DNA of 64,000 nt from Mucilaginibacter pallidiroseus (GCF_007846085.1 NZ_VOEJ01000004.1:1-64000), one strand, 5' to 3'; positions 35,211 through 44,181 are shown, counted from the stretch's first letter. The notes: generated by a model not told the origin, from the letters alone. Program-made: numbers and translations.

Positions 35211-36323
35211 ATGAAAACGATCAACATTTTTAAAATATTAGCCGTTTTGGCTACCCTAAGTTTGTTTGGCGCATTGGGCTTAACCATAAGCGGCGGCATA
35301 GAACAAGCCGGGCCGCTTTATATAGCAGCGTTTTTATTGCTGGCCATATCTTTCAGAGGCTTTAAGCTGCTTAAGGGCTTTTCGTACACTGTAGTAATAT
35401 TCGCTGCGGTAACTACTGCGCTCTATTATCCACAATACTTCATCACGGTAAATGGCTTTAAGCTATCTGCACTTATTACGCCACTCATCCAGATCATTAT
35501 GTTTGGTATGGGCACATCCATGAGCGTAGCCGATTTTGCTGGCGTTATTAAAATGCCAAAGGGTGTTTTTATTGGGGTTTTCAGCCATTTTTTAATTATG
35601 CCTTTGCTTGGCTTTACGCTGGCCAGTATCAGCGGCTTCCCGCCCGAAATTTCGGCAGGCATCATACTTATTGGCTGCTCACCAAATGGCATGGCATCAA
35701 ACGTAATATCGTACCTGGCCAAAGCAAACCTGGCATTATCTATTACAATTACAGCAGTATCTACCATGCTGGCTCCTTTTTTTACGCCATTGCTGATGAA
35801 ACTGCTTGGCGGGGCCTTTATCAAAATAGATGTATTAACCATGATGTGGGATATTTTTAAAATGGTTATTATCCCGATAGGGGCAGGTATTTTATTTAAT
35901 AAATATTTACTAAAACGTGCCAGGTGGCTGGAGGTGGTTATGCCGATAGTATCAATGGTGGGTATTGCGCTTATTATTGTTGTGATTACCGCTGCCGGTC
36001 GCACAAGCCTTTTAAACATAGGTTTTATGCTGATTTTGGTAGTATTGGTGCACAACCTACTGGGGTATACCCTGGGTTATTGGGCGGGACGACTCTTTAA
36101 AATGGACGAACGCGATTGCCGAACCATGGCCATTGAAGTGGGCATGCAAAACGGCGGGCTGGCATCTGGCCTGGCAAAGGAGATGGGCAAAATGGCAACT
36201 GTTGGCCTTGCGCCGGCAGTATTTGGTCCGCTTATGAATATTACAGGCTCGTTACTGGCTACTTACTGGCACCGCAAACCGCTCGATAAGACTTATGAGG
36301 ACGAGGAGGTAAGAAAGCATTAA
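35211..36323 (+). CDS. BASS-family sodium symporter (bile acid:Na+ symporter fold)
   Basis: 370 residues. Two N-terminal TM helices precede a ten-helix BASS core. Core motifs are FGMGTSMSVADF, the sodium-site GCSPNGMASNVISYLAKANLALS and AIEVGMQNGGLASGLA. BASS members import organic anions with sodium, including pyruvate and 2-keto acids (BASS2, PanS type) as well as bile acids. It starts 35 bp after the RraA-like gene and is last in the set, so it probably imports the end product of the periplasmic enzymes. No bile-salt link is implied. Confidence 0.9.
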   Translation: MKTINIFKILAVLATLSLFGALGLTISGGIEQAGPLYIAAFLLLAISFRGFKLLKGFSYTVVIFAAVTTALYYPQYFITVNGFKLSALITPLIQIIMFGMGTSMSVADFAGVIKMPKGVFIGVFSHFLIMPLLGFTLASISGFPPEISAGIILIGCSPNGMASNVISYLAKANLALSITITAVSTMLAPFFTPLLMKLLGGAFIKIDVLTMMWDIFKMVIIPIGAGILFNKYLLKRARWLEVVMPIVSMVGIALIIVVITAAGRTSLLNIGFMLILVVLVHNLLGYTLGYWAGRLFKMDERDCRTMAIEVGMQNGGLASGLAKEMGKMATVGLAPAVFGPLMNITGSLLATYWHRKPLDKTYEDEEVRKH

Positions 36324-36336
36324 AGTATTAGATGGT

Positions 36337-36412
36337 AAGCGCCATGTCGATCTTGTCGAAACGCGTAAGATAAGCCATTATCTTAGCCTTTGACAAGAAA
36401 ATGCTGGCGCTT
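36337..36412. other. Long three-tier imperfect hairpin after the symporter gene
   Basis: Three nested stems line up: AAGCGCCA with TGGCGCTT (36337-36344, 36405-36412), CTTGTC with GACAAG (36352-36357, 36392-36397), and TAAGATA with TATCTTA (36366-36372, 36379-36385). Pyrimidine-rich sequence follows on the plus strand. It could be a complex terminator, a structured RNA or a small palindromic repeat element. Confidence 0.5.
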
Positions 36413-36480
36413 TCCTTTCTTCTATTCTACTATAATTTCCTAGTGAATATCCATAAATATGATAGGATTACAGTAAAATA

Positions 36481-36517
36481 AAACGGGCCCAGTGTTACCG
36501 GGCCCGTTTTATTTTTT
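36481..36517. terminator. Bidirectional Rho-independent terminator
   Basis: AAACGGGCCC pairs perfectly with GGGCCCGTTT over a 9-nt loop, followed by TATTTTTTT on the plus strand and preceded by AT-rich DNA giving T residues on the minus strand. It lies next to the stop of the minus-strand barrel gene and serves the convergent operons. Confidence 0.85.
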
Positions 36518-39084
36518 TAAATTCTAAAATTTAGTGAGATGTAAGGGTACCAGCCCTCTTCGGAGTGCCCTGCTAAAACCTGCAATACCGTTAAACCAGC
36601 CGGCGAAAAGTATACGCCGCCACCCACACCCTGGTGCCACTTGTCGGAGTTGTCATGGTCTGACCATACACGGCCCGCATCATAAAAACCTGAAAGGCCC
36701 AGTTGCCCGGGGATGATATAGCTTGCAATATTAGCCAGTTTTATGCGGCCCTGCAGGTTGTTAAACACCATGTGCTTGCCTGCAAAACGGTACTGTAAAT
36801 AGCCTAACAAGTTACCCTGCCCGCCCAAAAATAGCGACTGGTAAAAGGCCGGGCTACCAAATGTTACGCCACCGCCAATACGATCGGACAGTACAACCGA
36901 CCCATTGCTGGTGATTTTTTGATAAAAGGAAAACTCCGGCCTTATTTGAAGGTACGAGCGCGAGGCATTGTTTAAGCCGCCGTAACCCTGCGCCCAGATA
37001 TTGATGAAATAGCCACCAACCGGTAATACACCGCCCTTGCGTTTATTAGTTATAAGGTTGATAGATGCCCCCAGGTGGTATCGGTCTTTATCAACTGTAA
37101 GGCTGTCATACGAGCCTATCTGCGAGCTGTTGAAGATAAACCTCCCCGCATTATCCTCTACATTTAAGTGATAATACTGAAACGACGGACCTGCGCTAAT
37201 GGTTGTGCTTTTGCCTAAACGCCAGCGTAAGGCGGGGTCAAGTTCCACGGTATTGAAACGGGTGCGGTAGTACCTGCGGTATGCCGGGATGGCCTTATTA
37301 AGTACCGTGCCGTTACCAACACCAAAAAAGTTCATGGTATTATCAGGCGCTTGTATGTAAGCCTGCATAGTTATGTCAGCCTTGCCCAAAGCTTGTATCC
37401 ACTCGCCGTTATAGCGTATTCTGAAAGCGTCTGTAGCAAAAGCATGCAGCACCAGTAGTTGTTGTGTACTGGTGTACGGTAACTTACGAAAACCATCACG
37501 TTTGGTGTATTTGGCACCAACGCCTAATAAAACACCGTCATCGGCGTTAATGGCCGCTGTTGCAAGCGGCATCCAAAAATTATATGGATTGGTTTGCACA
37601 AAGCGCGTGTTCATGGTATCGGCATCAAGGTGCTTTTTAAAGCTGCCCTGCGGGCCCTCAAACTTAGCTGAAGGCTGGGCGTAAACCCTTACCTTGTTTT
37701 GTGATTGTACTACATTGTAAACCTTGTTACCCTCGGCACCAACCACCCTGAGCTTAATGGTCGACGTTGTGTTGTTGATAATTACCTGGTCATCCCCGGC
37801 TGATGTATACAGGCGGATTTCCTCAGTGTATTTAGGGCTATAAGTGGTTGCCATCAACGTGTCCTTAACTTCCCCCTCCTTATTTATTTTGTTAACCAGT
37901 ACATAAAGGCTGCTATCGGGCATGCCGGTAATAGTTACCTTTTCATTTTTATCGCTCAGCCTTATATCCGGAACGCTGTATATCAATTTGTAATATTTGT
38001 CCATAGCCGCAGGTAAGTTATCCCGGCGGGCTTTAAGCTTGGCTAATAGTACATCATGCCCCATTTTATAAGTGGGCGGCGGCAGGCGGCGCAAGCCGGC
38101 CTCAAGTACCTCATCGGTTTCGGCGCGTACAAAGTCATTTACTATGGCCATGTATTGCTCATGCGTCATCTGGGCGGCTGGGTAGGGGTTACCAAAGCGC
38201 GTCTTGTAAAGGTTATATTTTGCATGTGGCAGGTCTGGCGTAAAATCACCTAACAGCGGGTTTAACCAGGGCATTGCCGCAATATCCGGAAACAAACCCT
38301 CCTCGAGATGAAAAACCTGGTCGCGGTCGCGGGGAACGGCTACGTACATTTTTCCTGATCCCTTTTGCTTATCGGCCCATCGCCACTGGTCTTCATGCCT
38401 GTCCCAGTCACCAACCAAAAGGTCGAGCATACGGGCGCGTAAAAAGCCTTCGCCGTCAAATGTGTTGTCGTTGTCTTCCTTAAGTTTTTCCAGCATCTTT
38501 ATGGTGTTGTCCGAGTCGCCTTCCGGCTCACGCTCTTCCAGCAGGCAAACGGTGTTCACAAAAAGCTTGCTGTATTCGCCAAGCGCCTTGTCTGCAGCTA
38601 CAACGCCAATAACAGGGTTTGTATGAGGCACGCGTGCGGCTTTGGCCAGCGGTGGCATAACCAGTGCCGAAAAAGGATGCTGCCCGCTTAAAGCATCATC
38701 AAGCCAATCTACCGCAAATGTTTCGCGTAAAGCTTCGGGTAAAAGTTTATCAGGGGTTTTTTCAACTGTGCGCAATACCCATTCCTTGCCGGTTCTATCT
38801 TTTAACCGTAACGACTTTGACTGCATTCCGCCGCCTTCTTTCTCTATCTTGAGTCCGCCCGCTACGTCAGATAAACGGATAACAGGGAGTTTTACGGCTG
38901 CAGCCCATTCCTTACGGTAATTGGTGCCGAAAAAGAATTTGTGTATGCTGCCAACACTATCATACTTAGGATGCACTTTTACGGTGACACTGTCCTTGAA
39001 TAGAGGCTTGGGCGATTGCTGGGCATGCGCACTTAGCGCAGCCGCAGGTAATAATATGGTGAGTAGGTGTAGTTTTTTAATCAT
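36517..39084 (-). CDS. Outer-membrane BamA/TamA-like barrel with N-terminal kinase-like domain
   Basis: 855 residues with a Sec signal (to about 21). Residues 80-300 resemble HipA/FAM20/CotH-type kinases: a Gly-rich GGGMQSKSLRLK, a Lys in VLRTVEK, a helix with Glu (ALRETFAV), LLVGDWDRHEDQWRW (catalytic Asp, His, Asp/Gln), and VPRDRDQVF as the metal-binding Asp motif. Residues about 385-480 are beta-rich. The last 370 form a BamA/TamA-superfamily barrel ending YISLNFRI. Kinase activity is inference. It is last in a four-gene operon with ppk1, 21 bp after the SdiA-like gene. Confidence 0.8.
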   Translation of the reverse strand: MIKKLHLLTILLPAAALSAHAQQSPKPLFKDSVTVKVHPKYDSVGSIHKFFFGTNYRKEWAAAVKLPVIRLSDVAGGLKIEKEGGGMQSKSLRLKDRTGKEWVLRTVEKTPDKLLPEALRETFAVDWLDDALSGQHPFSALVMPPLAKAARVPHTNPVIGVVAADKALGEYSKLFVNTVCLLEEREPEGDSDNTIKMLEKLKEDNDNTFDGEGFLRARMLDLLVGDWDRHEDQWRWADKQKGSGKMYVAVPRDRDQVFHLEEGLFPDIAAMPWLNPLLGDFTPDLPHAKYNLYKTRFGNPYPAAQMTHEQYMAIVNDFVRAETDEVLEAGLRRLPPPTYKMGHDVLLAKLKARRDNLPAAMDKYYKLIYSVPDIRLSDKNEKVTITGMPDSSLYVLVNKINKEGEVKDTLMATTYSPKYTEEIRLYTSAGDDQVIINNTTSTIKLRVVGAEGNKVYNVVQSQNKVRVYAQPSAKFEGPQGSFKKHLDADTMNTRFVQTNPYNFWMPLATAAINADDGVLLGVGAKYTKRDGFRKLPYTSTQQLLVLHAFATDAFRIRYNGEWIQALGKADITMQAYIQAPDNTMNFFGVGNGTVLNKAIPAYRRYYRTRFNTVELDPALRWRLGKSTTISAGPSFQYYHLNVEDNAGRFIFNSSQIGSYDSLTVDKDRYHLGASINLITNKRKGGVLPVGGYFINIWAQGYGGLNNASRSYLQIRPEFSFYQKITSNGSVVLSDRIGGGVTFGSPAFYQSLFLGGQGNLLGYLQYRFAGKHMVFNNLQGRIKLANIASYIIPGQLGLSGFYDAGRVWSDHDNSDKWHQGVGGGVYFSPAGLTVLQVLAGHSEEGWYPYISLNFRI

Positions 39085-39105
39085 GGGGCAAGGTTTAGTA
39101 CAAAG

Positions 39106-39996
39106 TTATTGTTTGCGCTTGAATAACAATAAGTTACCAGGCGAAATCTCGTCGCCTTCATTAGAGATATACAGGTTTGCCTGGCTGTCAAAAGCGATGC
39201 CTTCTGCCTGGCGAAAGTATTTTGGATTGATGGGATAGGCACCAACCGGATTCCAGTTCCTATCTAACACCACCAGCAGTTTATTTATTGACGACACCAC
39301 ATACCATTCGCCGGTAACAGGGTTTTTGGCCATTGCCGATGGACGGAACTTTAATTTATCATCATCAAGAAATGAAGTGATCTTTTTAACGTCGATATTA
39401 AATGTCCCTGTTTTGCTGATATCGCCTTGTGCTGATAGACTAAGCGTATAACCCGGGCTATCTTTTTTGTTGTCACTATTAGGGCTTTGCTTACATAGTA
39501 CATATAAGGTATTACCGTCAGCAAAAAGGCTTTCATACTCACCTTTAGGCAATATCTTTTTGGCTTCTTTTACATTGTTGGCCTTGTTGCCGTTTACTTC
39601 GCTTAGCTTAAACGAAAAGAAGGAGCCGTCGCTACGCATAACCACCGCAAAGCCGTTCACTATAGCCAGGTCTTCGTAATCGCCACTTTTGCCAAAGCTT
39701 ATTCGTTTGGCTTTCTTATCGCCGGGTTTTAGGGTGTAAATGTTGCCATCCTCGTCCTGTTGGGCATAAAGCAGGGCATTGTTTCCTTTGTCAAATGCAA
39801 TACCTGATATCTCTAACAAGTCCGACGGCATATCGTATTTAAAAGGATTTTCAAGATCATATGCAAATGCGTTGGCTGCTTTTTCCATAGCCTGGCGCTT
39901 GGCTTCCTTTTTTGCTTCTTTCTTGGTATCCTGGCTGCACGCTGCTGTAAAAAAGCAGGCTGCTGCGAGGCAGGTGTAAGTAATCAATTTTTTCAT
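39106..39996 (-). CDS. SdiA-regulated-like lipoprotein with beta-propeller
   Basis: 296 residues. Lipobox TAAC (Cys20) is followed by a short Lys-rich helix (KKEAKKEAKRQAMEKA). Repeated blade motifs then form a propeller: LLEISGIAFDKGNNALLYA, YEDLAIVNGFAVVMRSDG, FRPSAMAKNPVTGEWYVVS and AEGIAFDSQANLYISNEG. These match the SdiA-regulated / phytase-like propeller family. The start codon overlaps the ppk1 stop by four bases (ATGA), so it is translationally coupled with ppk1. A role in phosphate or polyphosphate release at the cell envelope is possible, but only from context. Confidence 0.82.
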   Translation of the reverse strand: MKKLITYTCLAAACFFTAACSQDTKKEAKKEAKRQAMEKAANAFAYDLENPFKYDMPSDLLEISGIAFDKGNNALLYAQQDEDGNIYTLKPGDKKAKRISFGKSGDYEDLAIVNGFAVVMRSDGSFFSFKLSEVNGNKANNVKEAKKILPKGEYESLFADGNTLYVLCKQSPNSDNKKDSPGYTLSLSAQGDISKTGTFNIDVKKITSFLDDDKLKFRPSAMAKNPVTGEWYVVSSINKLLVVLDRNWNPVGAYPINPKYFRQAEGIAFDSQANLYISNEGDEISPGNLLLFKRKQ

Positions 39997-42029
39997 ACAG
40001 ATGTTTTTAGGTACTGGTAAATGGCCTGCTGCGATTGCACGAGTGGCCCGTTTGCCTGCGGCTTTACCTGGTTTAAGTGTTCGTCAATCATTACAGCCTT
40101 AACATTATCTTGCAGTTGCAGGTTTATAAGGTCTGTAATTTGCTGCTTAACGGCACCGTCATAAACCGGGAAACAAATCTCGATGCGGTTATAAATGTTT
40201 CGGTTCATCCAATCTGCCGATCCCATATAAATTTCGGGGAAGCCATTGTTGCCAAATATAAATATTCTGCCATGTTCAAGGTAGCGGTCAACTATACGCT
40301 TAACGCTAATATTATCGCTCATGCCGGCAACACCAGGAATGATACAGCAAATGCCACGGATAATGAGCGAAATCTTGACACCAGCCTGCGATGCCTCGTA
40401 CAGCTTATCAATCATTACCTTTTCTTCCAGGTTGTTCATCTTGATGGTGATTGATGCCGGAAGGCCCTGTTTCGCAAAGGCAATTTCCCTGTCAATCAGT
40501 TCCAAAAATTTGGTTTGCAGGTTAAAGCCTGCCACCAGTAAATGGCTGAAATGAATTTGGTTATCCTTGCCTGGTTTTTGCCGTTTGGAAAGAAAAATGA
40601 ACAAAAGCTCCACCTCGCGCAGTAGCGTATGGTTGGTGGTAAGCAGTATATGGTCGGTATAAAAGCGGGCGGTGCCTTCGTTTAAATTGCCGGTAGCCAG
40701 CAAGCCCGAGTAGCTTAACCTATCGCCAATACGGGTTTTCACCAGCGCAATTTTTGCATGTACTTTTAAGGCGGTTACGCTGTAAATAATTTCGGCACCG
40801 GCGTTTTTTAGCTTTTTGGCCCACTTAAGATTATTGGCTTCATCAAACCGGGCCTTAAGTTCAACCAATACCTTAACTTTTTTGCCGCTTTTTGCAGCGC
40901 TGATAAGTGCATTCACTATACGTGAATCACTGGCAACGCGGTACAGCGTAACGTTTATTTCCTCCACATCAGGATTAGCTGCGGCCTCGTTAAAAAAGCG
41001 CAGTATGGTACCGTATGATTGGTATGGTGCGTTGACGAGCAAGTCGGAATTGGCAATTGCCGCCACAAGTGGCTCCGAGTTGGATAGGTTTAAATCGATA
41101 GCCGGTTGCTTCGGGTATAAAAGCGTAGGGTTGTTTACGGGCAAGGCGCTAAAATCTTTTAAGTTATGATAGTTGCCGCCTTCAACCGTGTTCGCGTTTT
41201 TAAGCCCCAGGTAATCCTGCAATTGCTCAAGTATCCTTAACGGCATGCCGCTCTGGTATAAAAAGCGTGTTGCCAAACCCTGGTCGCGTTTTAATAGCTG
41301 GCGTTCTATCTGTTCAGACAGTTCGCCCGGATATTCGTCCTTAAGGTCAAGCTCCGCATCACGGGTAACCTTAATGCTGTAGCAACCTTCAATGCTTATG
41401 CCCTTAAAAAGCTTATCGAGGTTGTTGCGGATAATATCGTCAATAAAACATATTACCTGCCCGTCGGCATCGGTAGTGCCGAAAAAGCGGGCCAACTCGT
41501 CGGATGGGATATTCAGCAGTACCAATCGGCAATTATCAGCTTCTTTTAACTCGATAACAAAGTACAGTTTATTATTTTCAGGGAAATAGGCGGTATCCTT
41601 ATCAAGCGTAACAGGCTGTAAAAAAGCCAGTATCTCGGTCAAAAAATAATCTTCGGTAGCTTTAATGAGCTCATTGGGTATGGACTGATTATATAATAGC
41701 TTTACACCGTTGGCCTTTAAGCCGGGTATAAGGTGTGTAGTAAGTAACTGGCCAAAGCGGTTTTGCTGCTGCAGTACAAGGTTGTTTACCTGGTCAAGTA
41801 TGTCAGTCTGCTTCTCCTCATCAATATCATTATCCTTTTTGCTGATCTTTTTCAACGCACGCAAAACGGGGTAACGAACGCGATAGAACTCATCGAGGTT
41901 TGATGAGTAAATGGACAGGAATTTGATACGCTCAACCAGTGGCACCGCATCAGACGCGGCTTCTTCAAGCACGCGGCCGTTAAAGCTTAACCAGCTAACA
42001 TCCCTGTTAAAGTATTGTGGCTGGGGCAT
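39993..42029 (-). CDS. ppk1: Polyphosphate kinase 1
   Basis: 678 residues, usual length. It polymerises the terminal phosphate of ATP into polyphosphate at the membrane face. N-domain: YFNRDVSWLSFNGRVLEEA; head domain about 110-320; C1 domain with VLVELKARFDEANNLKWA and the catalytic His in ALKVHAKIALV; C2 domain with the second HxK-type region FGNNGFPEIYMGSADWMNRN. The gene starts 1 bp after the HD/Pycsar-domain gene stop and overlaps the next gene by four bases, so it is the centre of a tight operon. Confidence 0.95.
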   Translation of the reverse strand: MPQPQYFNRDVSWLSFNGRVLEEAASDAVPLVERIKFLSIYSSNLDEFYRVRYPVLRALKKISKKDNDIDEEKQTDILDQVNNLVLQQQNRFGQLLTTHLIPGLKANGVKLLYNQSIPNELIKATEDYFLTEILAFLQPVTLDKDTAYFPENNKLYFVIELKEADNCRLVLLNIPSDELARFFGTTDADGQVICFIDDIIRNNLDKLFKGISIEGCYSIKVTRDAELDLKDEYPGELSEQIERQLLKRDQGLATRFLYQSGMPLRILEQLQDYLGLKNANTVEGGNYHNLKDFSALPVNNPTLLYPKQPAIDLNLSNSEPLVAAIANSDLLVNAPYQSYGTILRFFNEAAANPDVEEINVTLYRVASDSRIVNALISAAKSGKKVKVLVELKARFDEANNLKWAKKLKNAGAEIIYSVTALKVHAKIALVKTRIGDRLSYSGLLATGNLNEGTARFYTDHILLTTNHTLLREVELLFIFLSKRQKPGKDNQIHFSHLLVAGFNLQTKFLELIDREIAFAKQGLPASITIKMNNLEEKVMIDKLYEASQAGVKISLIIRGICCIIPGVAGMSDNISVKRIVDRYLEHGRIFIFGNNGFPEIYMGSADWMNRNIYNRIEICFPVYDGAVKQQITDLINLQLQDNVKAVMIDEHLNQVKPQANGPLVQSQQAIYQYLKTSV

Positions 42030-42030
42030 A

Positions 42031-43305
42031 TTATTTATGTCCTTTACTGTTGTATAAAACTGATGCTACAATAAATGCAATAACGGATGCAATAAGGCCG
42101 AACATAAATACATTGTATGCTACCCTTAGCAGGCGATATTTTTTGCCCAGCACAACGCCCTGGGCGTAAACGTCACGTATTAGGCTGCCATATAAAAACT
42201 CTTTGTCTTCCATCATTTTAACCATGCCGTAGGCATAGTCTTCCAGGGGCATTTTGTAAAAGTTACCAAAGAAAAGCAGGTTTACCTTTTTCTCGTCGAT
42301 ATCGGCCTTTTCAAATTCACCTGTGGGTATAGATGGGCGGGTGGCAAGTATAGAAAACGTCATAGCCAATAAGCTTATACTTAATAGTATAAATGTAGGA
42401 ATAGCCAGGTACTCATACTCTGTAAGCTTACGCAGCAGCAAACTGATAACCGCCGAAAGGATAATGGAGTTTACCGTTATCATGATGTGCGCCTTATTAT
42501 CGGCCATATCGCTCAGACGCTGGTGGTTGCTTGAACTGATGCGGAACATGGTTTCGATACCTTTATCGGGCCTGTCCTTCTTCTTTTTAGAGTCGCTGAA
42601 GGGCATGGGCATATCATCCTCATCATCGTCGTCTTCATTTGCAGCTGCGGCAACCGGCTTAACAATTGGTTTTATGTCCTTCTTTTGTTCAGCCTCAAGC
42701 TCAGCATCTTTCTCGTCAACTTTCAACTGGAGCGCTTTTATGTTTGCTTCCTTGCCACTGTTTAGCAGCACCTGGCAATAATCGGTATGGTACCGGTGGG
42801 ATTGTAAAAATTGAATGCTTTTGCGGCGCCACTCGTTCTTTGTCAGGTCAATGGATTGAAGTAATTTAAATTCCTTAAAAAGCCTTTTATCTTTCTTGGC
42901 AAAGTCGTCGGTACCTAAGTGGAAAAGGTCGGCATCACATAAAATAGACTGTAAAAGATTTTTGGGCTGTTGCGGCATGCGTGTGGCCATTATGCAATCT
43001 TTCACATCATTTATTACCGGTTCTTCAACGCCATGCTGCTTTAAAAAAGTTTCGGCCAGTTTGCTGCTTTCGGTTTCATGGTCATTTACATCAATCATGT
43101 AACCCAGGTCATGAAACCAGGCTGCAGCCTGTACCACAAAGAAATCGTGATCGTTTAGCTGGTAGTGGTTGCCAATTTTTACAGATGCTTTTACAACGTC
43201 CTCGGTGTGGTCCTTGCAGTGGTAAACCAGCCGGTCGTCATTATGGTTCTTATAATATGCGTTTACATATTCTTTAACCTGTTTTAATAATTGATTGTAA
43301 TTCAT
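42031..43305 (-). CDS. HD phosphohydrolase fused to a Pycsar-effector-type membrane domain (DUF5706)
   Basis: 424 residues. Residues 1-190 are an HD domain: YHCKDHTEDVV (first His), AAWFHDLGY (HD pair) and a later Asp region. An acidic linker (NEDDDDEDDMP, about 218-245) follows. Residues about 250-424 match the Pycsar-effector TM family: SNHQRLSDMADNKAHIMI, then TM helices about 268-290, 297-320 and 397-419. In Pycsar defence the TM domain is gated by cyclic pyrimidines, but no cyclase is present here. As first gene of the ppk1 operon it may link nucleotide signalling to polyphosphate; this is inference. Confidence 0.85.
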   Translation of the reverse strand: MNYNQLLKQVKEYVNAYYKNHNDDRLVYHCKDHTEDVVKASVKIGNHYQLNDHDFFVVQAAAWFHDLGYMIDVNDHETESSKLAETFLKQHGVEEPVINDVKDCIMATRMPQQPKNLLQSILCDADLFHLGTDDFAKKDKRLFKEFKLLQSIDLTKNEWRRKSIQFLQSHRYHTDYCQVLLNSGKEANIKALQLKVDEKDAELEAEQKKDIKPIVKPVAAAANEDDDDEDDMPMPFSDSKKKKDRPDKGIETMFRISSSNHQRLSDMADNKAHIMITVNSIILSAVISLLLRKLTEYEYLAIPTFILLSISLLAMTFSILATRPSIPTGEFEKADIDEKKVNLLFFGNFYKMPLEDYAYGMVKMMEDKEFLYGSLIRDVYAQGVVLGKKYRLLRVAYNVFMFGLIASVIAFIVASVLYNSKGHK

Positions 43306-43436
43306 GGGTTAGTGTTGTGTGCCCTTTACAACGGCCAAAGCATTATTGCCGGGGGCTTGCTTTACCGAAAGTAAATAATACTACTTTCGTATAATTATCG
43401 TATAAATATAAAATTAAAAATATAAGCCCCATATAT

Positions 43437-44054
43437 ATGAAGACACGCTATAATACGGCTTTGCTGAAGCATTTGTTTGTGATACAGTTACTTGTTTTTG
43501 CTTTTTTTAGTACAGCGTGTTATGGCCAGTCAGCAATTCAACAGTTTGATGACAGAGTGATGCTAAACCTTGCCGAAAACCGCACGCCGCAGCAAACCAA
43601 TATCATGCTGTTCCTGTCAAGATCATACAAGTACGGCGACATAGGCGTGCCCGCCGCATTGCTTGCCGGTGGCATTATACGCAACGATGCGCAAATGCGT
43701 GAAAACGCCTTGTACGTAGCCAGCAGTACTGCCGTATCATACGGGGTAATGCTGTTGCTGAAGCACATCGTTAAAAGACCAAGGCCCTTTGTACAAAACG
43801 TGCGTATCATACCCGTTTACAGGGCAGGCAGTACTTCTTTTCCTTCGGGACATGCGTCAACAACCTTTGCTACAGCAACGGCGTTATCAAAGGCTTATCC
43901 TAAATGGTATGTTATAGCACCCTCTATGCTTTGGGCAGGCTCGGTAGCTTACTCGCGTATGTATTTGGGGGTGCACTACCCCTCAGATGTTACCGCGGGT
44001 ACAGCGCTCGGTGTTGGCAGTGCTTTTTTGCTTGATCCCCTAATACGCCGGTAA
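43437..44054 (+). CDS. Exported PAP2-family phosphatase
   Basis: 205 residues with a Sec signal (to about 31). All three PAP2 motifs are present: KHIVKRPRP, SFPSGHASTTFATAT and YLGVHYPSDVTAG. Members dephosphorylate lipid phosphates such as undecaprenyl-pyrophosphate or phosphatidic acid, with the active site on the outer side of the inner membrane. Several hydrophobic helices surround the motifs. It is divergent from the HD-ppk1 operon, 131 bp away. Confidence 0.92.
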   Translation: MKTRYNTALLKHLFVIQLLVFAFFSTACYGQSAIQQFDDRVMLNLAENRTPQQTNIMLFLSRSYKYGDIGVPAALLAGGIIRNDAQMRENALYVASSTAVSYGVMLLLKHIVKRPRPFVQNVRIIPVYRAGSTSFPSGHASTTFATATALSKAYPKWYVIAPSMLWAGSVAYSRMYLGVHYPSDVTAGTALGVGSAFLLDPLIRR

Positions 44055-44181
44055 CATAAAATTGTAACATCAGTGCAGTATCTTCTATCTAAAGTCAAAA
44101 TAATAGGGCCTTATTTCAAGCGAATTAATATTGCTTAAATTTGCATTATAATTAATTGGCCCCTAAGCGAATAAACTATAA

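Noticed and set aside
31118..36323. Classical D-glucosaminate (dga) pathway
   Set aside because: There is no PTS and no DgaF-type aldolase; the proteins are exported and an RraA-like protein takes the aldolase place.
24054..36323. Polysaccharide utilisation locus
   Set aside because: SusC and SusD are present but no glycoside hydrolase, polysaccharide lyase or sulfatase lies in the set.
35211..36323. Bile-acid transporter
   Set aside because: The family name is historical; context with keto-acid-forming enzymes points to an organic acid.
42031..43305. A complete Pycsar anti-phage system
   Set aside because: Only the effector-type membrane domain is present; no uridylate or cytidylate cyclase gene lies nearby and the partner is ppk1.
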